A stretch of DNA of 12,211 nt from Candidatus Aminicenantes bacterium UBA4820 (GTDB taxonomy: Bacteria > Acidobacteriota > UBA4820): positions 1-12,211 of the forward strand of contig DHFQ01000170.1 of the NCBI GenBank assembly GCA_002402325.1, written 5' to 3'. Position 1 is the stretch's first letter; each line of letters starts with the position of its first letter. The notes under the pieces are model-generated. The model saw only the letters and a program-made list of their open reading frames with translations, made no database searches and was not told where the DNA came from. Of the stretch, positions 1 to 6,001 are shown one piece after another. A program made the translations under genes and the position numbers.

Positions 1-146
1 CGCACACTGGGATCCTTCCCGCGCATAGTGAGATTCCTCTCAGGTATCCTGAAGCCTCTTCAATCCATATCAAAAATGCTTAATTTTCAATAAACTGGGT
101 GATAAATTGAAAAATATAGCCTTGCTTCTCATAAAGAGAATCTATT

Positions 147-170
147 TCCCCTCCTTTCAGGAGAAAAAGA
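147..170 (+). repeat. Degenerate copy of the CTCC...TTTCAGG...GAG repeat
   Basis: The segment contains CTCCTTTCAGGAG, a 5-bp stem (CTCCT/AGGAG) with a TTC loop, followed by AAAAAGA. The better-preserved copy at 327-348 is also followed by AAAAAGA. It looks like a shortened or decayed member of the same family, lacking the CCA and two G residues of the full copies. Confidence 0.45.
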
Positions 171-215
171 ACCATGGTTTCCATATTTCAAATTTACGAT
201 AAATCGGCTGGAGTT

Positions 216-262
216 GTCATTCCGATTGCCACTTCCAAGCATAATCCCTTGAGGAATCTTCC
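216..262 (+). repeat. Diverged direct copy of the GTCATTC...GAATCT repeat
   Basis: The element starts GTCATTCCGATTG and ends GAGGAATCTTCC. It has the same start, a central ACTTC, and nearly the same spacing to the end as the copy at 418-464, which starts GTCATTCTGAATT and ends GAAGAATCTC. The middle parts differ. The match was made by eye at both ends and the centre and is moderate in strength. Confidence 0.5.
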
Positions 263-300
263 AATTTCCTTATGAATTAGTGCGTAAAGGCAGTGGTAGC

Positions 301-318
301 CGCAGGCTTCAGCCTGCG
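301..318. repeat. Perfect 18-bp palindrome, REP-like hairpin
   Basis: CGCAGGCTTCAGCCTGCG consists of two perfectly complementary 8-base arms around a central TC. As RNA or single-stranded DNA it would most likely form a 7-bp, GC-rich stem with a TTCA tetraloop. No T-run follows, so it is not a standard intrinsic terminator. Similar 'CGCAGGCTTCAGCCTGCG' elements recur between genes in various bacteria; that remark comes from general recall, not from a search. Confidence 0.75.
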
Positions 319-326
319 CTATTTAA

Positions 327-348
327 TCTCCTCCCATTTCAGGGGAGG
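327..348 (+). repeat. 22-bp repeat, direct copy 1
   Basis: The core CTCCTCCCATTTCAGGGG is identical over the full 22 bp to the copy at 371-392. Within it, CCTCCC can pair with GGGAGG across a 7-base loop, so each copy is itself a small hairpin. The start-to-start distance to the second copy is 44 bp. Confidence 0.9.
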
Positions 349-370
349 AAAAAGAAGGGGTTTCCACAAC

Positions 371-392
371 TCTCCTCCCATTTCAGGGGAGG
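371..392 (+). repeat. 22-bp repeat, direct copy 2
   Basis: This copy is identical over 22 bp to 327-348, with core CTCCTCCCATTTCAGGGG. The sequence after it (GGGAGGGGTTTC) resembles the one after copy 1 (AAGGGGTTTC), so the repeated unit may be slightly longer than 22 bp. It also forms the left outer arm of the composite inverted repeat at 371-590. Confidence 0.9.
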
Positions 393-417
393 CTGGGAGG
401 GGTTTCTGGGAGGGAAT

Positions 418-464
418 GTCATTCTGAATTATACTTCGGGGAGCATCCTCCCCTGAAGAATCTC
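418..464 (+). repeat. GTCATTC...GAAGAATCTC repeat, direct copy
   Basis: The element begins GTCATTCTGAA and ends GAAGAATCTC. Inside, CTTCGGGGAG (434-443) pairs with CTCCCC-T-GAAG (448-458) around a CATC loop, with a single bulged T, giving a 10-bp stem. An inverted relative lies at 514-559 and a diverged direct one at 216-262. No T-run follows the stem, so a terminator role is not supported. Confidence 0.75.
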
Positions 465-513
465 CCTCTTACAACATTGCAGGAAGGCACAATAAAGAAA
501 AATACGGTATTTT

Positions 514-559
514 GAAGATTCTTCATTAGCATATCGCCCGAAGCAACCTTCAGAATGAC
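514..559 (-). repeat. GTCATTC...GAAGAATCT repeat, inverted copy
   Basis: Read on the minus strand, this copy starts GTCATTCTGAAGG, continues through CTTCGGG, and ends GAAGAATCTTC. It therefore shares the start, the central CTTCGGG and the end with the copy at 418-464, while the intervening bases differ. It is the right inner arm of the composite structure. Confidence 0.75.
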
Positions 560-567
560 AACTTCCT

Positions 568-590
568 CCTCCCCCTGAAATGGGAGGAGA
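568..590 (-). repeat. 22-bp repeat, inverted copy with one extra C
   Basis: The segment CCCCCTGAAATGGGAGGAGA (571-590) is the reverse complement of the 22-bp repeat at 371-392, except for a run of five C where four are expected. It forms the right outer arm of the composite inverted repeat. Confidence 0.85.
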
Positions 591-740
591 GGAAACAACG
601 GAATTCTGGGGACACAATACTCATTTCCTGACATCGTGCCGCTCGTTCGCAATCTAAAATTCTTGTAATGCGTAGAATGGACCTGCATCAAATATAAATA
701 CAATTCAACATAGGATTTTGGGGCTAACCAAAATTTTTTG

Positions 741-768
741 TTTGACTCAAAATGTGGTAAATTATAAC
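741..768 (+). promoter_or_regulatory. Possible sigma-70-type promoter for the operon
   Basis: TTTGAC/TTGACT (741-747) is followed after 15-16 bases by TATAAC (763-768), close to the TTGACA and TATAAT consensus but with short spacing. Transcription would start near 774-776, giving a very short leader that begins at or inside the ribosome binding site. This is an awkward geometry, so the true promoter may lie further upstream. This AT-rich stretch lies immediately before the first gene of the run and is the only promoter candidate I could find. Confidence 0.35.
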
Positions 769-773
769 AATTT

Positions 774-778
774 GGAGG
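774..778 (+). promoter_or_regulatory. Ribosome binding site fixing the start at 784
   Basis: GGAGG lies 5 bases before the ATG at 784. This supports that ATG over the in-frame TTG at 718, which lies upstream of the promoter candidate and has no ribosome binding site. Confidence 0.8.
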
Positions 779-783
779 CAATT

Positions 784-1137
784 ATGGCTTTGAAGGAAGT
801 TCCACTTTCTGTTTTTGAAAGGCACGAGGTTCTCTTTGGTGAACAAACTCCAAAAGATGAACTTTTGCAAATCGGGATAAGTTATTTCAATAAAGGGTTG
901 ATCTATGATGCTCTTGAATATTTCGAAAAATGTGATGACAAAGAATACCTTGAGAAAATCAAAAGTACTGCAATTGAAGAGGGAGACCTTCTTTTATATC
1001 AAAGTTCTCTAAGGGCATTAAAAGAAGAGATTGTTAGAGAAGATTTGCTTAAACTCAAAGAAAACGCGATAAAAATGGGGAAATTTTCGGTTTCTGAAGA
1101 GGTTGATCTTTTACTTGTCAATCGGGAGAAAAAATAG
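784..1137 (+). CDS. Small helical repeat-like protein of unknown function
   Basis: This 117-residue soluble protein has no signal peptide or membrane segment, and I do not recognise its family. It is charged and predicted by eye to be almost entirely helical. Residues 27-60 look like a degenerate TPR unit (LLQIGISYFNKGLIYDALEY), and two later stretches resemble each other: KIKSTAIEEGD (58-68) and KLKENAIKMGK (90-100). This suggests two or three related helical hairpins. The ATG at 784 is chosen because GGAGG precedes it. The stop codon abuts the ATG of the ABC ATPase, and GGGAG at 1124-1128 inside this gene is that gene's ribosome binding site. The two are therefore probably co-translated, and the protein may be an adaptor for the transporter. 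That role is an inference from position only. Confidence 0.75.
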   Translation: MALKEVPLSVFERHEVLFGEQTPKDELLQIGISYFNKGLIYDALEYFEKCDDKEYLEKIKSTAIEEGDLLLYQSSLRALKEEIVREDLLKLKENAIKMGKFSVSEEVDLLLVNREKK

Positions 1138-2094
1138 ATGATTGAGGCTATCTCTCTTACTAAAATGTATGGAACAAAAAAGGGTGTTGAGAACATCTCC
1201 TTTAAAATTGATAAAGGCGAAATCGTTGGATTTTTGGGTCCTAATGGCGCTGGAAAGACAACAACTATGCGTCTTCTTACGGGCTTTCTCTATCCAAACG
1301 ATGGCGATGCCTACATTGAAAGAAATTCAATTATTGAAAAGCCCTTGATAGCAAGAAAATATATCGGTTATCTATCTGAAAACAATCCCCTTTATGAAGA
1401 CTTAAAAGTGAAAGAATACCTTGATTTTAGAGGAAGGGTAAAGGGACTTAAAGGAAAAGAACTAAAAAATAGAATTGACTATGTTGTTGAAAAATGCGAA
1501 ATAAGGGATGTCATAAGCAAACTCACGGGAAGTTGCTCAAAAGGTTACAGGCAAAGAATTGGAATTGCGGATGCTTTAATAAATGATCCTCCAATTTTGA
1601 TTCTTGATGAGCCAACCCAGGGTCTGGACCCCGCACAAATTTATCACACAAGAGAGTTGATAAAATCACTTTCGGTAGAGCACACAGTCATTCTTTCAAC
1701 GCATATCTTGAGCGAGGTAGAGGCAATTTGTTCAAGAGTGTTGTTGATCCAGAAAGGAAATCTTATCTTTGATGGCTCTCTTGAAGAGATGAAAAATGCC
1801 TTTAAGAAGAATCAGGTTTTAGATGTTACATTTTTGTGCGATGAGACAAAAGGAAGAGAGATACTCTCATCAATAAAAAAAATTGATAGATTTGAAAAAT
1901 TGCAAAATGAAGGAGAAGGCGGTTCTTCTTTCGTAATCTATTCTTTAGAGGGTGAGGACATAAGGGAAGAGATTTTCTGGAAATGTTTTGAAGAGAGAAT
2001 CCCCATTTTACGACTGAATGAAAAGAAAAAATCTCTTGAAGAGGCTTTCTTAAAAATAATCAGTGAAGAATCAAAAGAGGAGGAAATTCAATGA
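1138..2094 (+). CDS. ABC-2 type transporter ATP-binding protein (GldA/NosF-like)
   Basis: This 318-residue protein is the cytoplasmic ATPase that powers the permease encoded next. Visible motifs are Walker A GPNGAGKTT (34-42), signature CSKGYRQR (133-140, a variant of LSGGQ also having Cys where Leu is usual), Walker B ILILDEP (153-159) followed by the D-loop GLDP, and the switch His189 in STH. The usual Q-loop glutamine is replaced by Glu81 within LSENNPLY (80-87). That variant is familiar from the GldA/NosF/DrrA-like branch (typically LPENxPLY). The C-terminal SLEEAFLKI (299-307) is also typical of this branch. The start directly follows the previous stop and has GGGAG 9 bases upstream. It is a classical half-size exporter-type ATPase; the substrate is unknown. 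Confidence 0.93.
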   Translation: MIEAISLTKMYGTKKGVENISFKIDKGEIVGFLGPNGAGKTTTMRLLTGFLYPNDGDAYIERNSIIEKPLIARKYIGYLSENNPLYEDLKVKEYLDFRGRVKGLKGKELKNRIDYVVEKCEIRDVISKLTGSCSKGYRQRIGIADALINDPPILILDEPTQGLDPAQIYHTRELIKSLSVEHTVILSTHILSEVEAICSRVLLIQKGNLIFDGSLEEMKNAFKKNQVLDVTFLCDETKGREILSSIKKIDRFEKLQNEGEGGSSFVIYSLEGEDIREEIFWKCFEERIPILRLNEKKKSLEEAFLKIISEESKEEEIQ

Positions 2095-2831
2095 ATAAAC
2101 TCCTTGCTATAACAAAAAAAGAATTGCTTCACTATTTTTACTCTCCTATGGCTTATGTGGTTTTGTGGGCATTTCTGCTAATAAATGGTTTTCTATTTTA
2201 TGTGATCCTTTCTGCTTTGAGTAAAACAGCAAGCCCTCCTGTTTCTCCACTTTCAATAATTTTTGGGGGTTCGTTTTTCTTTTACCTTCTAACGATTGTT
2301 ATCACTGTCGTAGTAACGATGAGGCTTGGTGCTGAAGAGAGGAAGCAGGGAACATTTGAAACCTTGCTCACATCGCCAATTAGCGATTTTGAAATTGTAA
2401 TGGGAAAATTTTTGGCAGCCTTTATTTTCTATGTTGTTGCATGGCTTTTCACTCTTATTTATGTTTTTATAGTGAAGGCGTATCAAAAGGATCTTGATTT
2501 TGGGCCAATCATTTCAAGTTATCTTGGAACTCTTCTTTTAGGAATGTTTTTTATCTCAATTGGGCTTTTCTCTTCTATGATTTCAAAAAATCAGATAGTT
2601 TCAGCCGTTATTGCCACACTAATAATGACAATGCTTCTTGGAATAACCTTTCTGGAATTTATTTCCTCTGGAGTAACAAGGGAAATTTTTCACTATTTTG
2701 ATATTCTTACAATAATGGATAATTTCTCAAAGGGAATTGTTGATTCAAGGAATCTCATCTACCTTCTTTCTGGCACCGCCTTTTTTATTGCTCTTTCTGA
2801 AAAATCTCTTGAGGCAAGGAGGTGGCAATGA
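2091..2831 (+). CDS. ABC-2 type permease, GldF-like
   Basis: This 246-residue integral membrane protein has about six hydrophobic segments (near 22-42, 56-77, 107-129, 142-163, 168-189 and 222-237). After the second segment comes the family hallmark at residues 78-106, including RLGAEERKQGTFETLLTSPI and then VMGK, which matches the cytoplasmic coupling loop of the GldF/ABC-2 permease group. The ATG overlaps the stop of the ATPase gene (ATGA), and GAGGAGG lies just upstream at 2077-2083, so the two are tightly co-translated. Members of this family usually pair with a GldA-like ATPase and a GldG-like auxiliary protein, which is the order here. GldF is named after gliding motility in Bacteroidetes, but the family is much wider, and no other gliding genes are seen in the window. 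Confidence 0.92.
   Translation: MNKLLAITKKELLHYFYSPMAYVVLWAFLLINGFLFYVILSALSKTASPPVSPLSIIFGGSFFFYLLTIVITVVVTMRLGAEERKQGTFETLLTSPISDFEIVMGKFLAAFIFYVVAWLFTLIYVFIVKAYQKDLDFGPIISSYLGTLLLGMFFISIGLFSSMISKNQIVSAVIATLIMTMLLGITFLEFISSGVTREIFHYFDILTIMDNFSKGIVDSRNLIYLLSGTAFFIALSEKSLEARRWQ
2816..2823 (+). promoter_or_regulatory. Ribosome binding site that decides the 2828 start
   Basis: AAGGAGGT sits 4-5 bases before the ATG at 2828. An in-frame GTG at 2822 overlaps this ribosome binding site and so cannot be the natural start. The chosen ATG also overlaps the preceding stop (ATGA), matching the coupling seen at the previous junction. Confidence 0.8.
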
Positions 2832-4279
2832 CATCAAAAAGGAAAAGAGCAATGGGTGGAGCAAACTGGAGTTTGTTTGTCCTTCTTTTAATCGCACTTT
2901 TTATCATCATAAACTATCTCTCATTCAGGCACTTTAAAACTTATGACACAACCTTTTCTGATGAATTTTCGCTCTCTCCACAAACGAAGAAATTTTTAAA
3001 AGAGTTAAAAAATGATGTTGAGGTCTATGTTCTACTTCCAATTGGAGATGTAGGTTATGAAAAGGTTTCAAGGCTACTTGATTCTTTTAAAGTTGAATCA
3101 AAGAGAATAAAGGTTGAATATGTTGACCCGGAAAGGGATAAAGGCAGGTATGAAATACTTTTGAAAAAATATCAGGTAACAAATCCAGATTCTGTTGTCT
3201 TTGTCAGTGGCGATAGAAGCAGGTGGGTTGAAAGGGATGAATTCCTTGAATATGAATATTCAATGTTTGGTGAGCCTCCAAAGATGAAAGGTTTTAAAGG
3301 GGAGAATTCCTTTTTGAATGCTATGTATGATGTCGTTGATCCAAGAAAGCCCGTCATCTATTTCACCGTTGGACATGGGGAGAAGTTTGACTTTGATGAA
3401 AGTGGAAAGGGAGCATCATTTTTTAAAGAGAGGTTGTCAAAAGAGGGAGCGGTAATTAAAACTCTTCAAACTGCTGGGCTTAAAAAAGTTCCAGATGACG
3501 CATCTCTTGTAATCGTTGCAGGGTTGAACATCCCATTTACAAAAGAGGAAGAGGGAGTTTTGGAAAGATATTACGAAGAGGGTGGAAGCCTTTTCCTTCT
3601 AATTGATCCAATGTTTAAAGAGGGAAATGAAATTGAATTTAAAGATAGTGGGCTTGAAGACCTTTGCAAGAAATATGGATTGGAGTTGCAAAACGACCTT
3701 GTTGTAGATCCTGAGGCATCGTTGCTTGAAGGAAGGGCTCAAACCTTTTACGGGGTAGATTACTCATCCCATAAAATAACTTATGATTTGATGAAAAATA
3801 AATATCCAATTCTTTTCACACTTGCAAGGAGTTTGAATATAGTTGACCCCCAATCTTCAGATTTTAAGTGCGAAAAACTTATCTCAACAAGCGAGAAAGC
3901 GTGGGGCGAGACAAACTTAAAAGAATTGAAAAATGTAAAGAAGGATAATGAGGATTACGCGGGTCCTTTATGCCTTGCTTCACTTATTGAAAATAGGAAA
4001 AATGAAAAATCAAGGATGGTTGTTATTGGAGATAGCGATATTATTTCAGATGGAACAATCCTTTCCGGGCTTGGTGGAAATACTATTTTTGCCTTGAATG
4101 TGGTTCACTACCTTGTAAAAATGGAAAACAGAATTTCAATCCCACCAAAACAAATTAAGTCTTCATCAATTGTTTTGACTTCGACGCAGATTGTTACCAA
4201 CTTCATAGTTGTTGTAATAATCTATCCTTTAATATTCGCCATTCTTGGTGTATGGGTTTATTTTAGAAGAAGAAGGTGA
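2828..4279 (+). CDS. GldG-like ABC transporter auxiliary protein
   Basis: This 483-residue protein has a membrane segment near the N-terminus (about 14-33) and another at the C-terminus (about 454-477) followed by FRRRR. The roughly 420 residues between them would lie outside the cytoplasmic membrane. The early LSPQTKKFLKELKNDVEVYV (49-68) and IYFTVGHGE (177-185) are hallmarks of the GldG/ABC_transp_aux family (PF09822-type). They are followed by a Rossmann-like section with SLVIVAGLNIPFT (226-238) and GGSLFLLIDP (252-261), and later RMVVIGDSDIISDG (396-409). The ATG at 2828 is favoured by the ribosome binding site. The gene lies between the permease and the DUF4340 gene, as in many genomes. 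It is probably a structural or substrate-handling partner of the transporter; the molecular role is not established. Confidence 0.88.
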   Translation: MTSKRKRAMGGANWSLFVLLLIALFIIINYLSFRHFKTYDTTFSDEFSLSPQTKKFLKELKNDVEVYVLLPIGDVGYEKVSRLLDSFKVESKRIKVEYVDPERDKGRYEILLKKYQVTNPDSVVFVSGDRSRWVERDEFLEYEYSMFGEPPKMKGFKGENSFLNAMYDVVDPRKPVIYFTVGHGEKFDFDESGKGASFFKERLSKEGAVIKTLQTAGLKKVPDDASLVIVAGLNIPFTKEEEGVLERYYEEGGSLFLLIDPMFKEGNEIEFKDSGLEDLCKKYGLELQNDLVVDPEASLLEGRAQTFYGVDYSSHKITYDLMKNKYPILFTLARSLNIVDPQSSDFKCEKLISTSEKAWGETNLKELKNVKKDNEDYAGPLCLASLIENRKNEKSRMVVIGDSDIISDGTILSGLGGNTIFALNVVHYLVKMENRISIPPKQIKSSSIVLTSTQIVTNFIVVVIIYPLIFAILGVWVYFRRRR

Positions 4280-4280
4280 T

Positions 4281-5567
4281 ATGAAAAGGTCAACCTACAT
4301 CCTTCTAATTCTTGTCTTGATTTTTGCTTTATACATTTTCTTTTTTGAAAGAAAATCAAAATCCACTAAAGAGATTGAAGAAAAAAGCGACAATCTTTTT
4401 TCTGAATTCATTGAAGAACCTTCAGAGATTGCAAGGATTGGATTTGAAGATTTTAAAATTGTCAAAGAAAAAGAAAATTATTATCTTAAAGAACCTTTTA
4501 CTGATCCTGTTGACACACATAGCGTAAAGGGTTTTGTAGAGACTTTCAAAGAGGCGAAAGCGGAAAGGATAATAAAAGAGAAAGTTGATTTAAAAGAACT
4601 GGGACTTTTAGAACCAAAGATAAAAATTATCTTTAAATCAAAAGACCAGGAGAAATTTCTTAAAATAGGAGATGTTCCACCTTATGGAAAAGGTGCATAC
4701 TTTATCTCTGACAATAGAATAGGAGTTTTGAGCGATCTCACGCTTGAAACTGTAAAAAGAGAAATTGATAATTTCAGGGCGAAGGAACTCTGTTTTCCTC
4801 TAAATGTTGATGAGGTGAAGGCTCTCTCATATTACAAAAATGATTTGCTTGAGTTGTCCCTTGAAAGGAAAGGCGATGAATGGTTAATTTCCCATCCTTT
4901 TAAAGACATTGCGGATATAAGAAATACAATCTCTTTGATTGAGGATGTTGTTTTATGGCCCATAATGGAGTTTGAGAAAGGGGAAAATACTGAAGATTAC
5001 GAACTTTCAAAGGGTAATGAAAAAATTATTTTAACAACTACTGATGGAAATCAAATCACAATAACAATCGGCAAACTAAAGGATGAGCAAAAGAAGTTTT
5101 ATTACGCAAAGGTTTCATCAAGGAATGGAATTTTTGTTATAAGTAAAAATTCTGTGAGAAATATTGATGCAGACAAAAATGTTTTCAGGTCTTTGATGGT
5201 TTTTGGTGAAAGTTTTGATAAGTATGATGAATTTGTGGTTAAAAAGGGAAAAGAGATTATCTTTAAAAATAAAGATAAAAATTTTATCTGCACAGACAAA
5301 GGGATAGATGAAAACTCATCAAAAACTTTTATCTACTCTTTGACTTCACTTGAAGGATATAAGTATCTTGAAAGTTTTGATGCAAAAGAAAAATATGCTG
5401 AAATTGAACTTAAGGCAAAAGGTGAAACAAAGAAGGTTTCTTTTTACGAAAAGGGAGAGGAACTTGTATCCCAAATTCAAGGCAGGTCTGGTTTTATTCA
5501 ACTTTCAAAAGATTCAAGCGAAAGGGTAAAAGGTGCTTTCAGCGTCATTTTCTCAAAGGTTAAATAA
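4281..5567 (+). CDS. Membrane-anchored DUF4340 domain protein
   Basis: This 428-residue protein has a single N-terminal membrane anchor (about 5-22, preceded by MKRS) and a large domain predicted to face the periplasm. Two similar blocks are visible: NYYLKEPFTDPVDTHSVKGF (66-85) followed by FLKIGDVP (126-133) and IGVL (147-150), and EWLISHPFKDIADIRNTISL (200-219) followed by ITITIGKL (259-266) and GIFVI (283-287). This duplicated W/Y-x-L/I...PF-x-D-x-x-D pattern is what I expect of DUF4340 (PF14238-type). The family commonly follows GldG-like genes, as here. The ATG at 4281 comes one base after the previous stop and has an AGAAGG-type ribosome binding site. An upstream in-frame start at 4245 would add residues that overlap the previous gene's membrane-coding part and was rejected. 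The function is unknown, but the context points to an auxiliary part of the ABC-2 system. Confidence 0.87.
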   Translation: MKRSTYILLILVLIFALYIFFFERKSKSTKEIEEKSDNLFSEFIEEPSEIARIGFEDFKIVKEKENYYLKEPFTDPVDTHSVKGFVETFKEAKAERIIKEKVDLKELGLLEPKIKIIFKSKDQEKFLKIGDVPPYGKGAYFISDNRIGVLSDLTLETVKREIDNFRAKELCFPLNVDEVKALSYYKNDLLELSLERKGDEWLISHPFKDIADIRNTISLIEDVVLWPIMEFEKGENTEDYELSKGNEKIILTTTDGNQITITIGKLKDEQKKFYYAKVSSRNGIFVISKNSVRNIDADKNVFRSLMVFGESFDKYDEFVVKKGKEIIFKNKDKNFICTDKGIDENSSKTFIYSLTSLEGYKYLESFDAKEKYAEIELKAKGETKKVSFYEKGEELVSQIQGRSGFIQLSKDSSERVKGAFSVIFSKVK

Positions 5568-5604
5568 ATTTATACTTCCTTTTAAACCTGTTTTATTGAG
5601 CAAA

Positions 5605-5609
5605 AAGGA
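5605..5609 (+). promoter_or_regulatory. Ribosome binding site fixing the start at 5617
   Basis: AAGGA lies 7 bases before the ATG at 5617. The alternative ATG at 5533 would lie inside the end of the DUF4340 gene and would add a polar N-terminus before the first membrane segment. Confidence 0.6.
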
Positions 5610-5616
5610 AGCAGGG

Positions 5617-6000
5617 ATGAGGGCTCCAGCGTGGCCATTTCTTTTGGTATCATTTCTTTGTTTATCCATAATTTTTTATTTGATTAAAAGATTTTTTATT
5701 TCCTTTATTCCACCCTGTGGATTTCATCAATTAACACATCTTCCCTGCCCGACCTGCGGATTTACGAGGATGGTCTTTTACCTTCTTGAATTCAATTTTA
5801 AAGATGCTTTTTTCACTCAACCACTTTTCTTTTTAATTTTAATGTTTTTTTTGTTATGGATAGTTGCAGGTATAATTGCCTTTCTTTTTGGAAAAATACT
5901 CTTTCTTGAAATTCCTCCCTTCTCAAGAAAGTATTTGTGGATCCCGCTTATCGTTCTATTTTTTATAAACTGGTTCTATCTGATTGCAAGAGGAATTTAA
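5617..6000 (+). CDS. DUF2752 small membrane protein
   Basis: This 127-residue protein has about three hydrophobic segments (near 7-28, 68-94 and 107-124). Between the first and second lies the DUF2752 hallmark, PPCGFHQLTHLPCPTCGFTR (32-51), with Cys34, Cys44 and Cys47, then a second segment starting after a QPL motif (68-70) where the family usually has NPL. The paired cysteines could bind a metal or form a disulfide, but the family has no established function that I know of. The start at 5617 is favoured by a ribosome binding site; starting at 5533 would give 155 residues. It is the only gene in the run preceded by a clear gap (49 bases), so its link to the transporter is not certain. Confidence 0.82.
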   Translation: MRAPAWPFLLVSFLCLSIIFYLIKRFFISFIPPCGFHQLTHLPCPTCGFTRMVFYLLEFNFKDAFFTQPLFFLILMFFLLWIVAGIIAFLFGKILFLEIPPFSRKYLWIPLIVLFFINWFYLIARGI

Positions 6001-6001
6001 G

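Larger units (their letters stand above)
371..590. repeat. Composite nested inverted repeat of about 220 bp
   Basis: Two different repeat families are arranged as nested inverted pairs. The outer arms are 371-392 and 568-590 (22-bp family, inverted, with one extra C in the right arm). The inner arms are 418-464 and 514-559 (GTCATTC family, inverted). The two pairs are nearly concentric around position 480-490. The 49-base centre (465-513) shows no gene. A transcript could fold into one long interrupted hairpin. The arrangement resembles a MITE or a head-to-head duplication of an intergenic repeat cassette. No target-site duplication was identified. Confidence 0.7.
1..783. other. Intergenic region rich in short dispersed repeats
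   Basis: No reading frame here looks like a gene. The only longer open frames lie on the minus strand across the repeats, and their translations are low-complexity and have no recognisable domain. The stretch is visibly richer in G and C than the genes that follow. From about 145 to 590 it is filled with short hairpin-forming repeats, listed separately. In positions 1-140 and 600-735 I see nothing clear. An open frame of about 28-30 codons touches the left edge in two plus-strand frames and ends before about position 95. It could be the tail of an upstream gene, but I cannot support that. Confidence 0.7.

Noticed and set aside
30..66. A further decayed, inverted GTCATTC-family copy (GAGATTCCTC at 30-39)
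   Set aside because: Only about ten bases match the end of the family and no matching other end was found.
1..95. Tail of an upstream gene entering from the left edge
   Set aside because: About 28-30 codons are open in two frames, but neither translation shows a recognisable motif, and so short a stretch can be open by chance.
327..392. CRISPR-like array (22-bp repeats with a 22-bp gap)
   Set aside because: There are only two direct copies, an inverted third copy, a spacer that is short and itself partly repeated, and no cas genes in the window.
434..464. Rho-independent terminator at the GGGGAG-CATC-CTCCCC hairpin
   Set aside because: No T-run follows on either strand; the hairpin is better explained as part of the dispersed repeat.
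419..781. Minus-strand open frame of 120 codons, and a nested 62-codon one, over the repeats
   Set aside because: It is composed of the inverted repeats and the promoter region, has no recognisable domain or good ribosome binding site, and the translation is mostly Pro/Phe/Gly-rich noise.
718..783. Upstream TTG start for the first gene
   Set aside because: It would place the start upstream of the promoter candidate and lacks a ribosome binding site, whereas the ATG at 784 has GGAGG 5 bases upstream.
5533..5616. Longer N-terminus for the DUF2752 protein
   Set aside because: It would overlap the DUF4340 gene and add a polar stretch before the first membrane segment; the ATG at 5617 has a ribosome binding site.
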